From Acridotheres tristis (lineage: Eukaryota; Chordata; Aves; Passeriformes; Sturnidae): a DNA stretch of 64,000 bases. The stretch lies in the NCBI GenBank assembly GCA_037013685.1, contig CM072888.1:9529034-9593033 (forward strand), in the 5' to 3' direction. Of the stretch, positions 11,501 through 25,018 are shown piece after piece (within the stretch, counting starts at the first letter, position 1; each line of letters starts with the position of its first letter). Position numbers and translations under genes: made by a program. The notes under the pieces are model-generated. The model did not search any database, was not told the DNA's origin, and was given only the letters and a program-made list of their open reading frames with translations.

Positions 11501-14500
11501 GTTTTTTTCAATTCATTGAGCAACCATAAAGGAAGTTGTTCTTCAGGAATTTCTCTCTTTTGTTCTAGTATAATTTTTTATGTGAAATATTTTATATGAG
11601 CAAAAGTCTTTAATTCTGTGTAGTGATGATTCAAAATGGCTTTAATTCTTGAATACTGAACTCTGTCAACATGAATAACATCCAAAGAGAAATGTAATTT
11701 TCATGTTTTATTCCATATGATAATATCCCCCATTTCAGGTTTAGAATGCCCAAGATAAATTTTTATTTCTAAAAGATCAACATTGGAACTATTCACAGAA
11801 TTTCTCTGTTAAAACCAATCTACAGTGCATCATGATGTTTATAAACAAATTGACTATTTTTACTGGAACAGTGGATTAGCTAGTCTCCACAGTGAATTTC
11901 CTTTCCTTTTAAGGTATTGATACACAGGATTAGAAGCCTTTCATTTTCTCCTTTCAGTTTACTACTTGAATATATCACTTTCAATCATATAGCATATAAA
12001 TTACAAATCCAGAGATGAGCGTTAGGAAAAATGTCTCAAGTGGATTTCAATGCTTCTGTTGTCACTTTAAAGAACACTGCAGAGGTTTAAAAAGGCAAAA
12101 ATCCAATTTCAGGTCACACATCAGCCTACCCATGTGACTTAATTGCCTACTGATTGACAGAGGAGAGAAATATTTGATCTGTAAATTCTCCCCCTAGACA
12201 TAACTTCAAAGAGAGAGCTCTTTAATCTATACCTCTCATAAGTTTGGGTGTTGGTGGAAGAGATTCTGCCAGTTCTACCTTTATTCTTGCAGAGGAAGAC
12301 AATCATCAGTTTCCTGGTGCAAGGCAGCTGTGAGAGAGTTGGATTGTTCTTTAAACATTAAGGATTAAACTGCTGTTTTTCCCCTCCCACAGGAGCTGAA
12401 TAAGTGATGCATGACTGAGGGTATCAAAAGGCCTTTTTGACCAAGGAGCCTTTCTGAACTTGAATTTAAATCCTTTTTGAGGAAAGGGAAAATGGTTGTT
12501 TTAATAGACTTCTCACACTTCAAACTGTGCAGTCAAACCTTGATAACCTTCGGAAGAATTCACTGAAAGACACAGTCACTGCAGTGGGGGTGACAAAAAT
12601 GGGTATGAATATTTTCTCCATAGTAATATTATCTGATTTTTCAATCACTAGCCATGTCTATTAGCCTTTTCTATTTATACATTCTTTCAATACTTCCTGT
12701 GATCAAAATGTATCAAAAATCATATTCCAGTTTTCACAGGGCTGAACAAAACATGCAAAGTCCCAATGCTATGATTAAAGCACTGTTTTTGCGATATTTA
12801 AAAAATCCCAGCATGAACAATTAAGCTTCTGATTCTACTGTGACATTATCAAATAAAAATGCTTTAAATTCCTTCTCATTTTCAATGCAAAGACTGTGGA
12901 ACCTAAACTGCTATTAATAAAGTTTCCCCAATGCCACGTAACTCTAAGATACAAATGGCATTGGATGTAGAAGTCCATAAATAATGGCGATAAAAAGCCA
13001 CTGTTCCTGTACATCTGAGTTCTCTCACTGATATTTTGAAGTGTCAAGGGCATTAAATTTAATTCCTGGCTCTTTCTATGCACAATAAAGATTTAGGTAA
13101 CCGATATAGTTTGAATCAGCAATATATGGGCACTCATCTGCAGCTCTCTATGAATCAAGCAATGAGACTCAGCTAGCTATAAATCTAATACAGAAACTCC
13201 AAATAGGAGACAAGAAATTTTCTCTTCCACAGTACGAGCAGGAGGCATAAATGATTTCTGCTATGCAAATAAGCGATTTTAAAAATTTCAAAGAAATTAT
13301 TTTCAAATTATTTTTGCTCAAGTAAAAGAGAAATTAGGATTTCAGAAAAAGGGTGGTCCACATTTGAAGGATTTTAGTGTGGTCCAATTCAGCTGTGCAA
13401 AATACTTCACAGTCCATAATCCAGCTCCAGAATGGAACAAATGTCCAAGATTTTATACACAGAATAGAAAGAATCAGGGCCCATACTTCACTTCAGCTGC
13501 TATTTACACATTTTGTAAATGTCCAGCATAAACATCACATGACTGTAGCAGCTGAGAAAACATTTGTTCCAACCACCCACATGTCAGAGTCAAAGCAAAG
13601 TGAAAGGCAGAGAAAATGTGATTAAAATCACCCTCTTCAATTTGCTAGAGCTCATTTATTGGAGCCTCCAAACTTTCTGCCAGGGGTAGGTGGGGGTCTT
13701 TCTAGTTTACTTCTCATATTTTGTACTTCAAATAGCACAAGAGTTTTTTAGGCTTCTAAGGGGTTTGGGGTTTTTTTTGTTTTTTTTTCTGAAGTTGATC
13801 CCAACTTTATATAAAGCTGTTTATTGTGATTGGCTGTTTCACACTCAGAATAATTATTAAAGTATTATTAGTAAAGCCTTAACATGAAAAGAATACAGTA
13901 CTGAGTTTAAGGTATTTTGCTTCCTAAGAATGATAAGGAACTGGAGCTATGGCAAAACTAACTAGCAGACTGCTTGAAGTCACAAAACAAACTTCTTCAG
14001 CAACCTTTGTAGTGTAGATGATGTACGGGAAGTGTTTTATTCTCCAACATATGTCACAAAAATTATTTGTGTGGTATTTCCCTGTTGTACAGAGCTTGAC
14101 ACTAAACAGGTTCCTGTTCTTCAGTCAAGAAATAAAAACATTGAGATGCACCAGTACAGAAGATTTGCAGCATAACAACCTAGAAAGTAATTTCTGATTT
14201 TTTCCCCCAAAGGATGCATAAAATGAAACAAAGCAGAAACAGAAAATTAGAAAAATACATTTGGGTAAGATATTTTTGATTGCGTTTTTTACACAATTCA
14301 CATATCACAAAGTCAACTTTGACATTGTAGTGCTGTCATGTTTCAACTTCAGTCACTAGTTGTAAACAGTGGGCTTTGATATTCTTACGTGTTAATTAGT
14401 GATAGAAATCACAGAAGCTGAAATTTGTCATTCATCAAATATTTTTAGTCCTAACTCAAATAATGTTGGATTGAGACTTGCCAACACTGTTTGATAAAGA

Positions 14501-15079
14501 TTAAAGTAGCAGTAGCATGGCAAGTGCTTGCATCACCCTAGGTCTGAAACCTTCCAAGATTTGCAGTGTGGGAGCTGTTAGTGTTGGGAATACATTTGTT
14601 ATGATGTCTAACTCAATTGGATTAGGAATCTGGAGCAACTTACTTTTCTACCTTGGAAATGCGACCATAAGATACAGTAACAAAACAAGGTAGAAGCTTA
14701 TTAATACTTTGTTAGTAAATTGACAATAATGAGCTATGATCAGGCATCCTAGTCCATAATCCCAAAACAATAGTTTACCTTCAAGTGTTGTAGCTACAGT
14801 CTCATAAATGAGTGGAAGCACAGCAAGAAACAAGGCAACAGAGTCTGGGTTTGGGGAGGTTTTTTGGTGGTGATTTTTCAATTTTTTAAGCTTAGAATTT
14901 AAGAAAATAAATTAAGGAATAAGAACTATTTTGATGCCTGCTTTGACATATTACATGTGACAAGGATAAAGTTAAGTATTCCAAATGACAAGACACTTGG
15001 GTTAAATCAGAATGAGAGCTAGCCCAAAAGCTACTTGGTTAAAAAGATGAGGTGGTAGGTACAGTCATAACTTCCCTCT
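8573..15079. other. Long unique non-coding stretch
   Basis: No recognisable repeat family, exon or RNA gene appears in more than 6 kb. The only low-complexity patch worth noting is the G/T tract at 13759-13790. Open frames of 60 to 80 codons occur but show neither protein-like composition nor splice context. Confidence 0.5.
13759..13790. repeat. GGGTTTGGGG and T-rich tract
   Basis: Short G runs alternate with T runs of eight and nine, resembling a shorter version of the tract at 8.5 kb. Confidence 0.8.
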
Positions 15080-15510
15080 GCCATATTTCTTATGAGAAGT
15101 GTGTTAAGATCTTGTTTGCATAGGTGCACTTAGCATTCCACTGCTTCTCATTTTATTCTAACTGCAATTCTGCATCGCCAAAAATGGCTTTTTACAGAGA
15201 AGGGGCGTTTGTTAATCCTCCTATTTAAAAGAAACATACAGAGAGCTCAGCTGTCTCTAGCACTAGCTCATGATTTATTTTACAAGCAGTTTCACACAGC
15301 TCTTTACTAAACAGACATTCTTTGTGCTTTATTACAAGTTTGTTCCATTGAGTCATGCTCTCTGCGGGATGTTGTGTCTATATTTTATTTCGCTCCAGCC
15401 ATTAATTACCTTCTGGGCCCTGTATCATGTGTCTCTCAGTCTCATTTATTACAACAGTGCCTGCTAGTGCTGCTAGTCAAGGGGCTGTCAGTATTTCCAT
15501 TAGAAAACCC
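15080..15510. other. Candidate conserved non-coding element
   Basis: This is inference only. The stretch has several CpGs, an ATTAATTA-type homeodomain site at about 15400-15410, mixed base composition and no simple repeat, unlike its flanks. Such texture is common in vertebrate conserved regulatory DNA. A 65-codon plus-strand frame inside it is full of aromatic residues and does not look like protein. Conservation cannot be tested here. Confidence 0.25.
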
Positions 15511-16004
15511 ATCTCTCAGGGGTTTATAAGTCAGCTGTAAAGCCTTACTCCTGGCTGATGGTTGGCATACATGGCCACAGCCAGAAGGGTTCTTTCTTTT
15601 CTTTCTTAAATTGAGCTAGGGAAAAAACCCTCAATGTTTTTTAAGCCATAGAGTTGACATGGGTTTTGTCTTTGTGTTTTCAAAACTCAGAAACATTTTT
15701 ATTTCTTTAAACCAAGTTTTGCAGGCTCTTTGCTGATAATGTAAGCCGGTGCTTAGGAGTTTGGCTGTTTTCAAGTCATCCTTCCACTTCCTTTCCATCA
15801 CCAAACTTCCTTCCACAACACCTTACCTCTGACTAACAGGTCTGGAGTCTGCTCCTCTGAAGGTGCTGCTGTCTGATACAGGTTTTGAATATCCCTGCAC
15901 ATATATGCCCTTCCATTTAAGTCCAACAACAAAGAAATTGCTTTCTTCTGCCCATATCTCTACAATCAGCATGCTCACTTGCAGTTAATGTCTCTGTATC
16001 TCCG
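15511..16004. other. Unique non-coding DNA
   Basis: No feature is recognised apart from a CTTTCTTT pyrimidine patch near 15590-15605. Confidence 0.5.
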
Positions 16005-16173
16005 TTTTGCCCAGAGAAGTTGTTGGTGCCCCATCCCAGGGAGTGTTCAAGGCCAGGTTGTATGGGGCTGTGAGCATTCTGATCTAGTGGACAGTGTCCC
16101 TGACCATGGCAGGAGGGTTGAAACAGGATGATCTTTAAGGTCCCTTCCAACACCACCCATCCTATGTTTTTAT
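16005..16173 (+). mobile_element. CR1 LINE fragment, 3' end
   Basis: The order of words matches the 3' terminal part of avian CR1: the CCCAGAGAAG start, GCCCCATCCC, GTGTTCAAGGCCAGG, a GATCTAGTGG block, CCATGGCAGG, and the diagnostic GATCTTTAAGGTCCCTTCCAA close. CR1 is a non-LTR retrotransposon whose copies are usually 5'-truncated. This one keeps only untranslated tail sequence and cannot code. A 138-codon minus-strand frame across it is antisense noise. Confidence 0.93.
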
Positions 16174-18955
16174 GAGTCTGAGCAGAACTAGGAGGAGGCA
16201 AATCCATGAAATTCCCACACAGCAACCTCTGATTTCTACTCCATTTAGAACCAAAATGGGCATCCCAAAAGCTTCTTTGCAAGGACTCCAAGGCAAGATA
16301 CCCAAGCCAGAGCCCTAGAAGTCCAAGGAACAATCAGGAGCGTCAGAGAGCCAGCACTTGCCAGACAGGGATTTAGCACTGCAGCATACAGATGTCTACT
16401 CCAACTTAAATGTAAAGCAATTTCCTCTAATTTTATTCCAATAAATCAATGAATGATTTTAGTGCAACCTTTCAATGGCAGGCATTATCCAAAAATAAGT
16501 CCTTACAAGCTATGTGGTATGAGTAGATATTCTACAGAAATAGAGGTGCAAACTAAAGATGTGTTTGAAAAAAAAGGTACATATCAACAACTATATACTA
16601 TAATATTACCAAACAATTGGAAGACAATCAGCTGTTTTAACTAAATGTATGAAGTTTGTCCTAGGTAACTTCCCAAATAAGTTGGTTTTCACATGCTACA
16701 CAGGAGCATGCACATGCTACAAAGTAGCTTATGAAAAATAAGCCTGCGGTATAGAAAGCAAATAAGCTACCAAAGACTTTTTATTGTCTTGATTAATCTG
16801 AATTTTGATTTATTAACTGCATAGTGGTGGAGAATAAGGCAGTTATCAACCACAGACAGAGAACTGACAATTAATTTATTGCATTTTTGAGTTACAGGTA
16901 AGATGAAAGTGAACACTTCTTTAGCATGGTAAGAAGTAAGTAATGAGACTGATAAAGACCAGATAATGAGCACCACTAAATAAGCCGGAAAAAATTCCAG
17001 TTAAATAGAATTACTACCTATAAAAATCAACAATCCTTGCCATTAAATTTTGTTTGTCTTAAACTCCCTAGGATGCATCCTGGTTTATCAGACTTCTTGG
17101 ATATATAGTAGGTTGCTTGTTTCTGTGCTCTCATGTAAGTGGCCATAAATTCTGAAAATTCATTATCCTCATTACTTTATTTTAACTGGTTGGAATATTC
17201 TGATATATTTTTGTCATCTAAAGAGAATACAATGCCAATCACTCCTTTAGACTATCATTAAGGAAGAACATTATATAGAAGATGAGGTACAGAGACAAGA
17301 GGAAAATAAATCTATAAAAAATAATTTACTTTATCCAGGTGAAAGAACATGTTAGACCAAAGAGAAAGGAAAATATTGGTAGGGAAAAAAATGCATGCCT
17401 AGAATTCTGTATCAATTATACAACAATATTAATTATTAAAATAATCTTAAACAGTTCAACGATAACCCAACTGAATCAAGGCTTTGAGACCCCAACCTTT
17501 TGAGATGCTCCCAAGAGCATTGTCACTATCCACTGGCTCTCATTCAGAGAAAATTATTCCCTCTCTAGTAAAGTTAAGAGAGTTAAGATAGTTCACATCA
17601 GAATAAATGTTGGGGGTGGAGGGTGTTATAGCTACAGAATCAGAAGTTACTGTCATAAAACTGGCCAAAAGTTTGAAAGATAGATATGGAAATTCTGTCA
17701 TCTGTTGTTTCAGTATTTGGATTTGGGTTTTAATTGCTTCATCCCTTGGAGTTTTTTACATCCCTTAGAGAAGAGGACTGAACATGTGAATCTCAGCTCT
17801 ATATTGATACTAGACATATATTCACCTCATGAAATTCCCACCTTTTTGCAGGCCTAATATTTTGGCATCATCATCATCTTCATATGGAATTCAGGGTTTT
17901 TGCTGTGTTAACCTTACAAAAATCAGCCTAGTTCATTTTTCCTGCATCTGTTTGAATTCATCAAAGACAAAAATACATCTTCTAGCAAGAAGAATACAGA
18001 GCAAGAGTTCCACATCTGAATAGAGTTTCTTCGATTTACATTTCTACCCCCAGTTCTTTTTTAGTGGGAAGAGCAGTGTTTGCTTGTATTTTCTCTTCAA
18101 GTTTTACTATGGCATTAAAGATTCACGTGAAACAAGATGTAGTAGCTTTTATTTTAATCCATGTTCATATACAGTCCACAGCAAGATTACTGTCCTTAAA
18201 TCAAGCTGATATATCTCCATAACTCCTCTCAAGCTATTCTGCTTTCTTCACTAATCCAGAGAGGAATTGTCAGTCATGAAAATTAGTTTATGATTCATTT
18301 TCAGTTTATTACTTTGGTTGACTTAGCAGGCTTCCCTTCTATCTCTGACCTATTCTTGCCATTGTAAAATTATGATTTACTCAAAATATTTACTGCTGTG
18401 GGTTTATTAAAATTAACTTTTGCTCAGGACAACAAGCAAAATGCCTAGATGAAGACAATGAAACCTTCAGTGAGAAAACTTCCCCAGCTACAGACAGACA
18501 TGGATTGTGGTCATTTTTCTAAAATTCCTGTCAATAATGAAACAATAAAAAGAGAATAATATGCAAAAATGTCATATTAATATTGCCATCTTTGCCCCCT
18601 CACCATGAAATCCAGGAGACAGATTGACAGGTGATATAAGTGTCTCCTATGCCAATATTCAGGATTGCTTGCCCTGGCCACCACTAGCATAAGAATGAAG
18701 TCACAAACCATTGCCAAAAAATACTGCATTATCAACAAGCTTTTATTTTAGGCACCTCCAAGTAGGTATAGAAAAGGTTGCAGCCTTTAGCATGCTACTC
18801 TTCCTAGCATTGAAACCTTTGAGGAAGTCTCTGAAACTCATTAAGTAGAAAGCATTTGAATCCTGAAAGAAGAGATTTCAGTAAATGCATGAACAAATTC
18901 TTCTCAAACATTTGAAGAAAGTGAATTAAATTGATAGAACAGTTGAATTAACTTC
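16174..18955. other. Unique AT-rich non-coding DNA
   Basis: No gene or interspersed repeat is recognised. A short direct repeat and hairpin occur at 16690-16728, reported as a finding. Confidence 0.55.
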
Positions 18956-19265
18956 TCTATAAGCTTTACCCAGGGATGTACATTGCTTAAATAATGCACA
19001 TAAAATAAAAACAGGATAAAAGTTGTTTGTTCTGATTTTCATACATTGATCAAATGCATTGGAATGATGAATTTATTCTTTGTTGTTATTTTAAACTAAT
19101 GCACCATACTAAATATGTAAATGCTGACTCAAATTAATTAACTACAATTCAAGTTGCAGACAAGCTGTTGCTCTTTAGGTAATATATTGATTGAAGTCTC
19201 TGTCATTTTTGTTTAAAGTGTGCCATTATCTTCCACCAAAATGTTTGATTTATGATACAGACACA
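18956..19265. other. Candidate conserved non-coding element
   Basis: Inference from sequence texture. There are TAATTAA and TAAAT-type homeodomain-like words, ATGCATT/AATGCA octamer-like words, no simple repeats and no open frame. An alignment to other birds and mammals would decide. Confidence 0.2.
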
Positions 19266-22200
19266 GTGGAAGTTTTAAGTTTTATTCCCCAGTGTCTCAA
19301 AAAAAAAAAAAGATAAAGCAATCATGTAACTAGGAATGACACCAAATGACAACATCCTAACAGTTTATACAAGAAATGTACTCACGTGGGTAATGCTGTG
19401 GAGGGCCAGGGCAAAACAAAATAAATGGGTCACCCACAGCGGGGAAAAGGCCACTTTGGAGTGATTATATAATACATTTTTGATGGAACCTTAGTCATTC
19501 AAAAACAGTCTTTTTTGCCCAACCAAAATCAACATGTTTTTCCTCTACTTTGCTTTGACCTTGACCACAAGCATACATCCTTCCTGAGAAACAATTCTCA
19601 GTCAACAACATAAGCTTTATTATTGCCTACATTTTTCAAACAGACAAGAATAATGCAGAGCCCAGATCCATGCTTGAAACCCTTGTGAACTGTAATGATC
19701 CTTCTTCTGGAGGGGCTTGGAGGAAAAACAGCATGATTTGGGCTGTCAGAATTTACAGAGTTAGTTTAGCACTGGCATGGGTGTGAAATTAAAAAATGTT
19801 ATGTCAGAGTTGTCAGACACAGCCATGATGTGAATTTAACCTTTCAGTTAATACATAGTACTTAAAGTAACTTGATAGTTATTTGGTGGGCAAGAAATTT
19901 TGACTCGATATTCAAAGGTCGAGCTGGTCATGATGCCCACCTAGCTGCAGGTAACGTGGAGCCTGTTGCTCCTGGGCAAGCAAACCTGGCAGAGAAGGTG
20001 AACTTAGTGACTGCAAAAGCCTCTGCACAAAACAAAACCAGCACGTTTCAGCCAAGCTGGCAGGCACACATTTTCACACACATGCCATAGCCCATACAGT
20101 CCATACAGAAAAGGAAAATGGCAACTTTGATATCAGAGTTTACATATTTATAGATTAGCGTCCTCACTGTCACAGCTCTTAATGGGACACCACTGCAGAG
20201 CAGTCTTGTTCATGCTTAGAGAGATGTCATCCGAACTTTGGTGAGTGAATCTATTAGTCAACAAGCCTGTTGACTTTCAACAGAAAAATATCTAGATGTT
20301 CTATGAAGGGTAAGTTTAGACAGTGGATCCTTACCAATTTTTACTGGCGAGAAACAAGGTGAAAAAAACAGTAGTGTTATAGTAACGTCAGAAAATTCTT
20401 ATTGACATTCCCAGAACAAGTTTCTCAATGTTTTTCCCCAAAGAATATTTTAATCATCTACTACTGTAGAAATAAGTCAAAATTTAAATTAAATAATTAC
20501 TACTCCAAAACTGATTTTCCACTGCATTTGATTTGGAGAACACAGAAATCAGTGGGCTTATTCTAAAGGAAAGGGAATTGTTGCATTTTGCACAAAGCAT
20601 TCTAAAGCAAGAGGTACTGGAAAAAGTGACATCAAATGCAGGGGTCAAAACTCCCTATATGCTAAATGTCTGGCAAGTGTTATAGAACTGGTTTGTTTTC
20701 CCTGTGGAAAGGAAAAGGGATGGAGTTGTTACGCTTCCAAAGGCAAAGCAGTGCAAAAGAGGGTCTGACTAAAACTCCCAGATTTGCTCTGTGGCTACAG
20801 GCAAGCTTTTTGTAGTGAATTAGGAGTCTGAACACACCTGTGATCAGTGGCCATGCAGAAGGAGTGTCTGTGCCTCAGGCAGCCCAGTCTGCTCTGGGTG
20901 AATAAAGAGCAGAGCACCTTCTCTCTGGTGCTCCAAATGGTGCAAAACCTGCTCTCACCAATGCTACTCATGGTGGTTCTGGGGCTAATGCACCAGAAGG
21001 GTTTTAAGCCTTACTCTTAAATTATTCAGATTCTGAGATTGTACTTAAATACTTCAGCAATAGTATAGCACTGCATATGTTAAGTAGCAGTGATTAGTTT
21101 GATACCAAAAAAACTATATTTAATCTGACAACACTCAGAATTTAGTAATTGAACTTAGTTATTCACCTCCCTTCCAACTTGGAGACAACTTTGGGAAAAA
21201 AAAATTACTATTCATGATAGAAGTGTTGGTATTTTATCCAACTTTGAACTAAGGTGCCACCTACCAGAATAAATCAGGAGGGTTTAACTGGGTCCATTGA
21301 AAAGAGCAGGTCAAAAGCAAATCTGTCTGCTTATATAACTGCTATGTAAAAATACACTATAATTAGATTTCTATATCCACAGATACCAGAAAGGGGGTCA
21401 TTATACATGCTCCTCCCAAGAAGTCATGGTACTATTCAGTAGTTAACTGTCCATTTCTACTTTCCCAAACAATGGTGATTATAACAACTACTCATCTTCA
21501 GTTCTTAGCTATTTGACAAGGATTATTCAGTGCTTAAAAATGCAAGCTGAATACCTTTTTTAATTATTACTATTAAGTTGAAATGTCTGTCTTAGGAGTC
21601 CCAGCCTTTCTCAGGATAGCCAGAGGTCTCAGCCTTGCAACAAGGGGGCAAGAATGAAGGAATGAGAACTTCCCACTCAGTAGGGGGGATGAGGAATTTA
21701 ATTTCTAATTGCAGACACAAGTTTCTCTCTTCACTGCTAAGTACCACCTTCAGAGAAGCAGCAAGCCACGTCTATTCTTAAAGGATTTGTTTGGTGGTGG
21801 GCAGATGCAGGCTTTAACTTTAAAGAGGGAGAAAGTAATAAATATTTTAAAGCACCCACAGGTAGTTTGTGAAGAGTAGTTAATGCCTGCTCATGCTACA
21901 GAGGATGCTTCAGAGAGAGAAGGCCACTGGCAATTTGCCCTTCGTCGCTCGCACAACTTCCACTTCAAACATAAGATGCTTCACTTATCTTCCTGCAGTT
22001 ACATCTGCCAATATAATTTGTCCATTTGGAATAGGGAAATGCCTCATCATCAATGCCTCACTAAGTATTAAGAGCTGTAAACTCTGTCATGAAGCATTTG
22101 AAATGCAATTTCTCTTACTTTAGCAATAAGAGTTCAATCCACTAATTTTATGCCTTAAGATGTTAAAAATTTCCCTACTAATAACACACAGGAACTTGAA

Positions 22201-24896
22201 CAAGACAGACTTGAACAAGCCAAAGCCTTTGACATATTCCAAGTGGCATGCCCTGTCAAGTTCACCTTATATCCATTTCTTGTCCATGTGACTGAGATAT
22301 ACATGGATACAAATGAGTGGAAGAGCATTGCAACAACTGCTCTTCAGAATCAGTGGATTTATATCCATTACTTTTTTCTTTTAGAGGCAAGAGATCTATA
22401 TTTATAGGGCCTAGAAACTTAAGCCTGGCTGAGATTCAGATCTCATCTTGCAATACTGGGAATTGATGCCTGACAGTTCACAGTCTGCCAGGTGTAGGTA
22501 AGCACCTAACACAGTTTCTCTCCCTTGGATTTGGTCACTTATTTTGGGAATCTCAATTAGAGAACTGGCTTTAACCTTTTAGGGTAGAGCAGGAAATATT
22601 GCAAACTTTTCCCTTAAATGTCACCAAGTTCTCAGAGCTAAAGGAACCTCTGAAACGAAGGGAAGAGACACTCAGGGAGTTACTACTGAGAGAAGTTGTA
22701 GCTTTTTCAGCAACTACTGTAGCACAGATTCAAGTGCTAGCTAACAATCCTGCCATACAGTCCACAGGCCTGTTTGCCCAATGCTCAGGACCCAAACTTA
22801 TGACAACAAAAGCTCTGGGAAAGGGGACACTTATTCCTGGACTTAACACCCCTGTGATTTTTGTAAACTTGCCTGTTAGGTGACATTTATCCTTTTGGTT
22901 TGGTACTGACTTTAAACCATTGCTGATGAGATTTACATACACAGTGGAATTCCTCACGGCTGTTTGGAGAGCAGAGGAATTTATGTGTTACTGGGTTTGA
23001 CCCCAGTATATCTATGGAATTGAAATATTTCTTTCCAGAGAGGCTGAGCTGTGTATATATCTTCATACCAACCTCAGTAAAAAGGAGGCAATGACTAGGC
23101 TGACTATGTATGACCTTGCATCCAGATATTGCAAAGCACACAGAAAAATAAAAAGTTTAAATCATACTCCATGATACCAGGAACTTACAAAAAGAAAATG
23201 CAAGAGTCAATTCTGACAAAAGAAGCTCCAGCACATGTACAGATGACCAGCTGATAAGGTGAGTGCAATTCCTCAAGAGGGCAGACCACAGGCATGTTTC
23301 AGGTTTCTCACATCCTTTCTCTGGACCTGCCTCCACTTGCTCCTACAACTGTGCTTTCTCCTTTATAACATAACAAAATTCACTTGGAACCCCCAGCTCC
23401 ATGAAATCTATTGTTCCCAAATCAAACAAGCAAAACATTTATAGAAGGAAAGCAGAGAACATAACTCTGTCCCCCCTGCTAAGCATGCTGCCCTCAGACT
23501 GCAGAACAAGACCATTAAATAAAGTCACCCAAAAACCTCCAATCTCAAGCCCCCTACCCAAAACCGAGACAGCCTTTGCACAGAGCTCACCCACCACTTC
23601 CTTGGACTGTACCCAAAAGGTTTTACTGTGCTCACAAGGTAAACTCCAGACACTCCAGAATTAAATCCAAATCACCTTGGAGCCTTTATTGTTTAGGTGG
23701 TGCAAAATCTGGCACAGATTATGAACCAGTGAAGCCATACTTCACCCATCATGGTTTTTTTAAATCATAGATCAGTTTATATTGCAGCCTAATAACAAAA
23801 TATTTACATGGTCCTTAAATTATAACATGAAACTACCATTATTCTGGTTGTGATTTGTACATATTGAAAACCTCTTTCAAAACATTGCTTTTTCACCTGT
23901 GAACTACAAGAATCTATTTTTCTAATGAAGCATATATAAGACTGAGAACTATTCTGGAACTAGTATTTCCCCTAAAATATGTCAATGTGCATACCTAGTG
24001 GATGTACCTCTTTTCTTGAAATAATTTCTGAATTATAGCATATATTCTACTGAAAAGAAAAAAAGCAGTAATATGAAGATGGAGTGATTGACTGACTGCT
24101 TTATTCATCCAAGTTATTGCAAGGCCTAAGGAAACGTTTTAATGGGTAAGTTTATCACTATCTGTCTAATCTTATCATGTCACCTGGTTATGGTTAGAAT
24201 CTCATACCAAAACCATCCTGTCACTGAAATATATGTGTCCCATAGCACAGAAAAATGACTAGATGTGAGAAGACAGTGTGATATGAGCATATAGACACCA
24301 GATGGATAATGTCATTCTGGGCATTGTAGAAGACAAGTGAACATTATTTTCCAAAATTTCTTTTCCTTGTGTTGGAGCAAAGACTTCTTCTATGTATACC
24401 ATATAAAATTACTTAGACGATCAATGTGTCCAATGGCATAGACAGAAGAAGGAATTTTGTTCATCTTCTTTTCATTGCCTTGTGCACCAAAAATAGATTT
24501 CTGAATGTCCCTGTGACATTTCTGCCTTCAGATCAAAACTTTGCCTAAAGTACTTCATTCTCTTTTAATGCAGAATCTACTTACCTGGAGGGAAAAGACC
24601 CCAAGGCTTGCCACAATCAATAATTCTTACAGTAAATCCCTTGTCAATGCCTACAACACCAAGGCAATCTGTGCCTGGGATTTTCATTTCCCCATGGGCA
24701 GCACTGAGGTGCCCATTTATATCACTTTGTGCTCAGATATTAACATTAAACATTGCTGGCTCTTTCTTCCATAAAGGGCCACTGGTACCAGTGGTAGAGA
24801 TTATTTTTATCTCATAAATAATCAATCAAAAATCTGTTCAGACTTTCTGAAGACCTGTGTTTGTCACATGTCACAGGGGGGTTGGAGAAAAAACAT
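19266..24896. other. Unique non-coding DNA
   Basis: There is an A run at about 19300-19312. A 94-codon frame at 22599-22883 is mildly protein-like but lacks support and is rejected below. Between 19.9 and 21.0 kb the base composition is a little richer in GC, with no recognisable element. Confidence 0.5.
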
Positions 24897-25018
24897 GGAA
24901 TAGATCATAGAATGGACCTTAAAGATCACCTAGTTCAAATCCCCTTCTGTGGACAGGAACATTTTTCACTACATCAGCTTGCTCAGAGTTCCATCCATCC
25001 TGGCCTTGAACTCAAAGG
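24897..25018 (-). mobile_element. CR1 LINE fragment, 3' end
   Basis: Read on this strand it is a CR1 tail in reverse: ATCATAGAATGG, then GACCTTAAAGATCACCTAGTTCAA, then a TTGCTCAGAG block and CCATCCTGGCCTTGAAC. It is short, diverged and 5'-truncated, and carries no coding capacity. Confidence 0.9.

Noticed and set aside
15917..16333. 138-codon open frame on the minus strand
   Set aside because: It runs antisense across the CR1 3' fragment at 16005-16173, and the rest has no protein-like features.
22599..22883. 94-codon open frame with a mildly protein-like composition
   Set aside because: It has no recognisable domain, no convincing splice sites, and is overlapped by a minus-strand frame of similar length. 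It was kept out of the gene list for lack of support.
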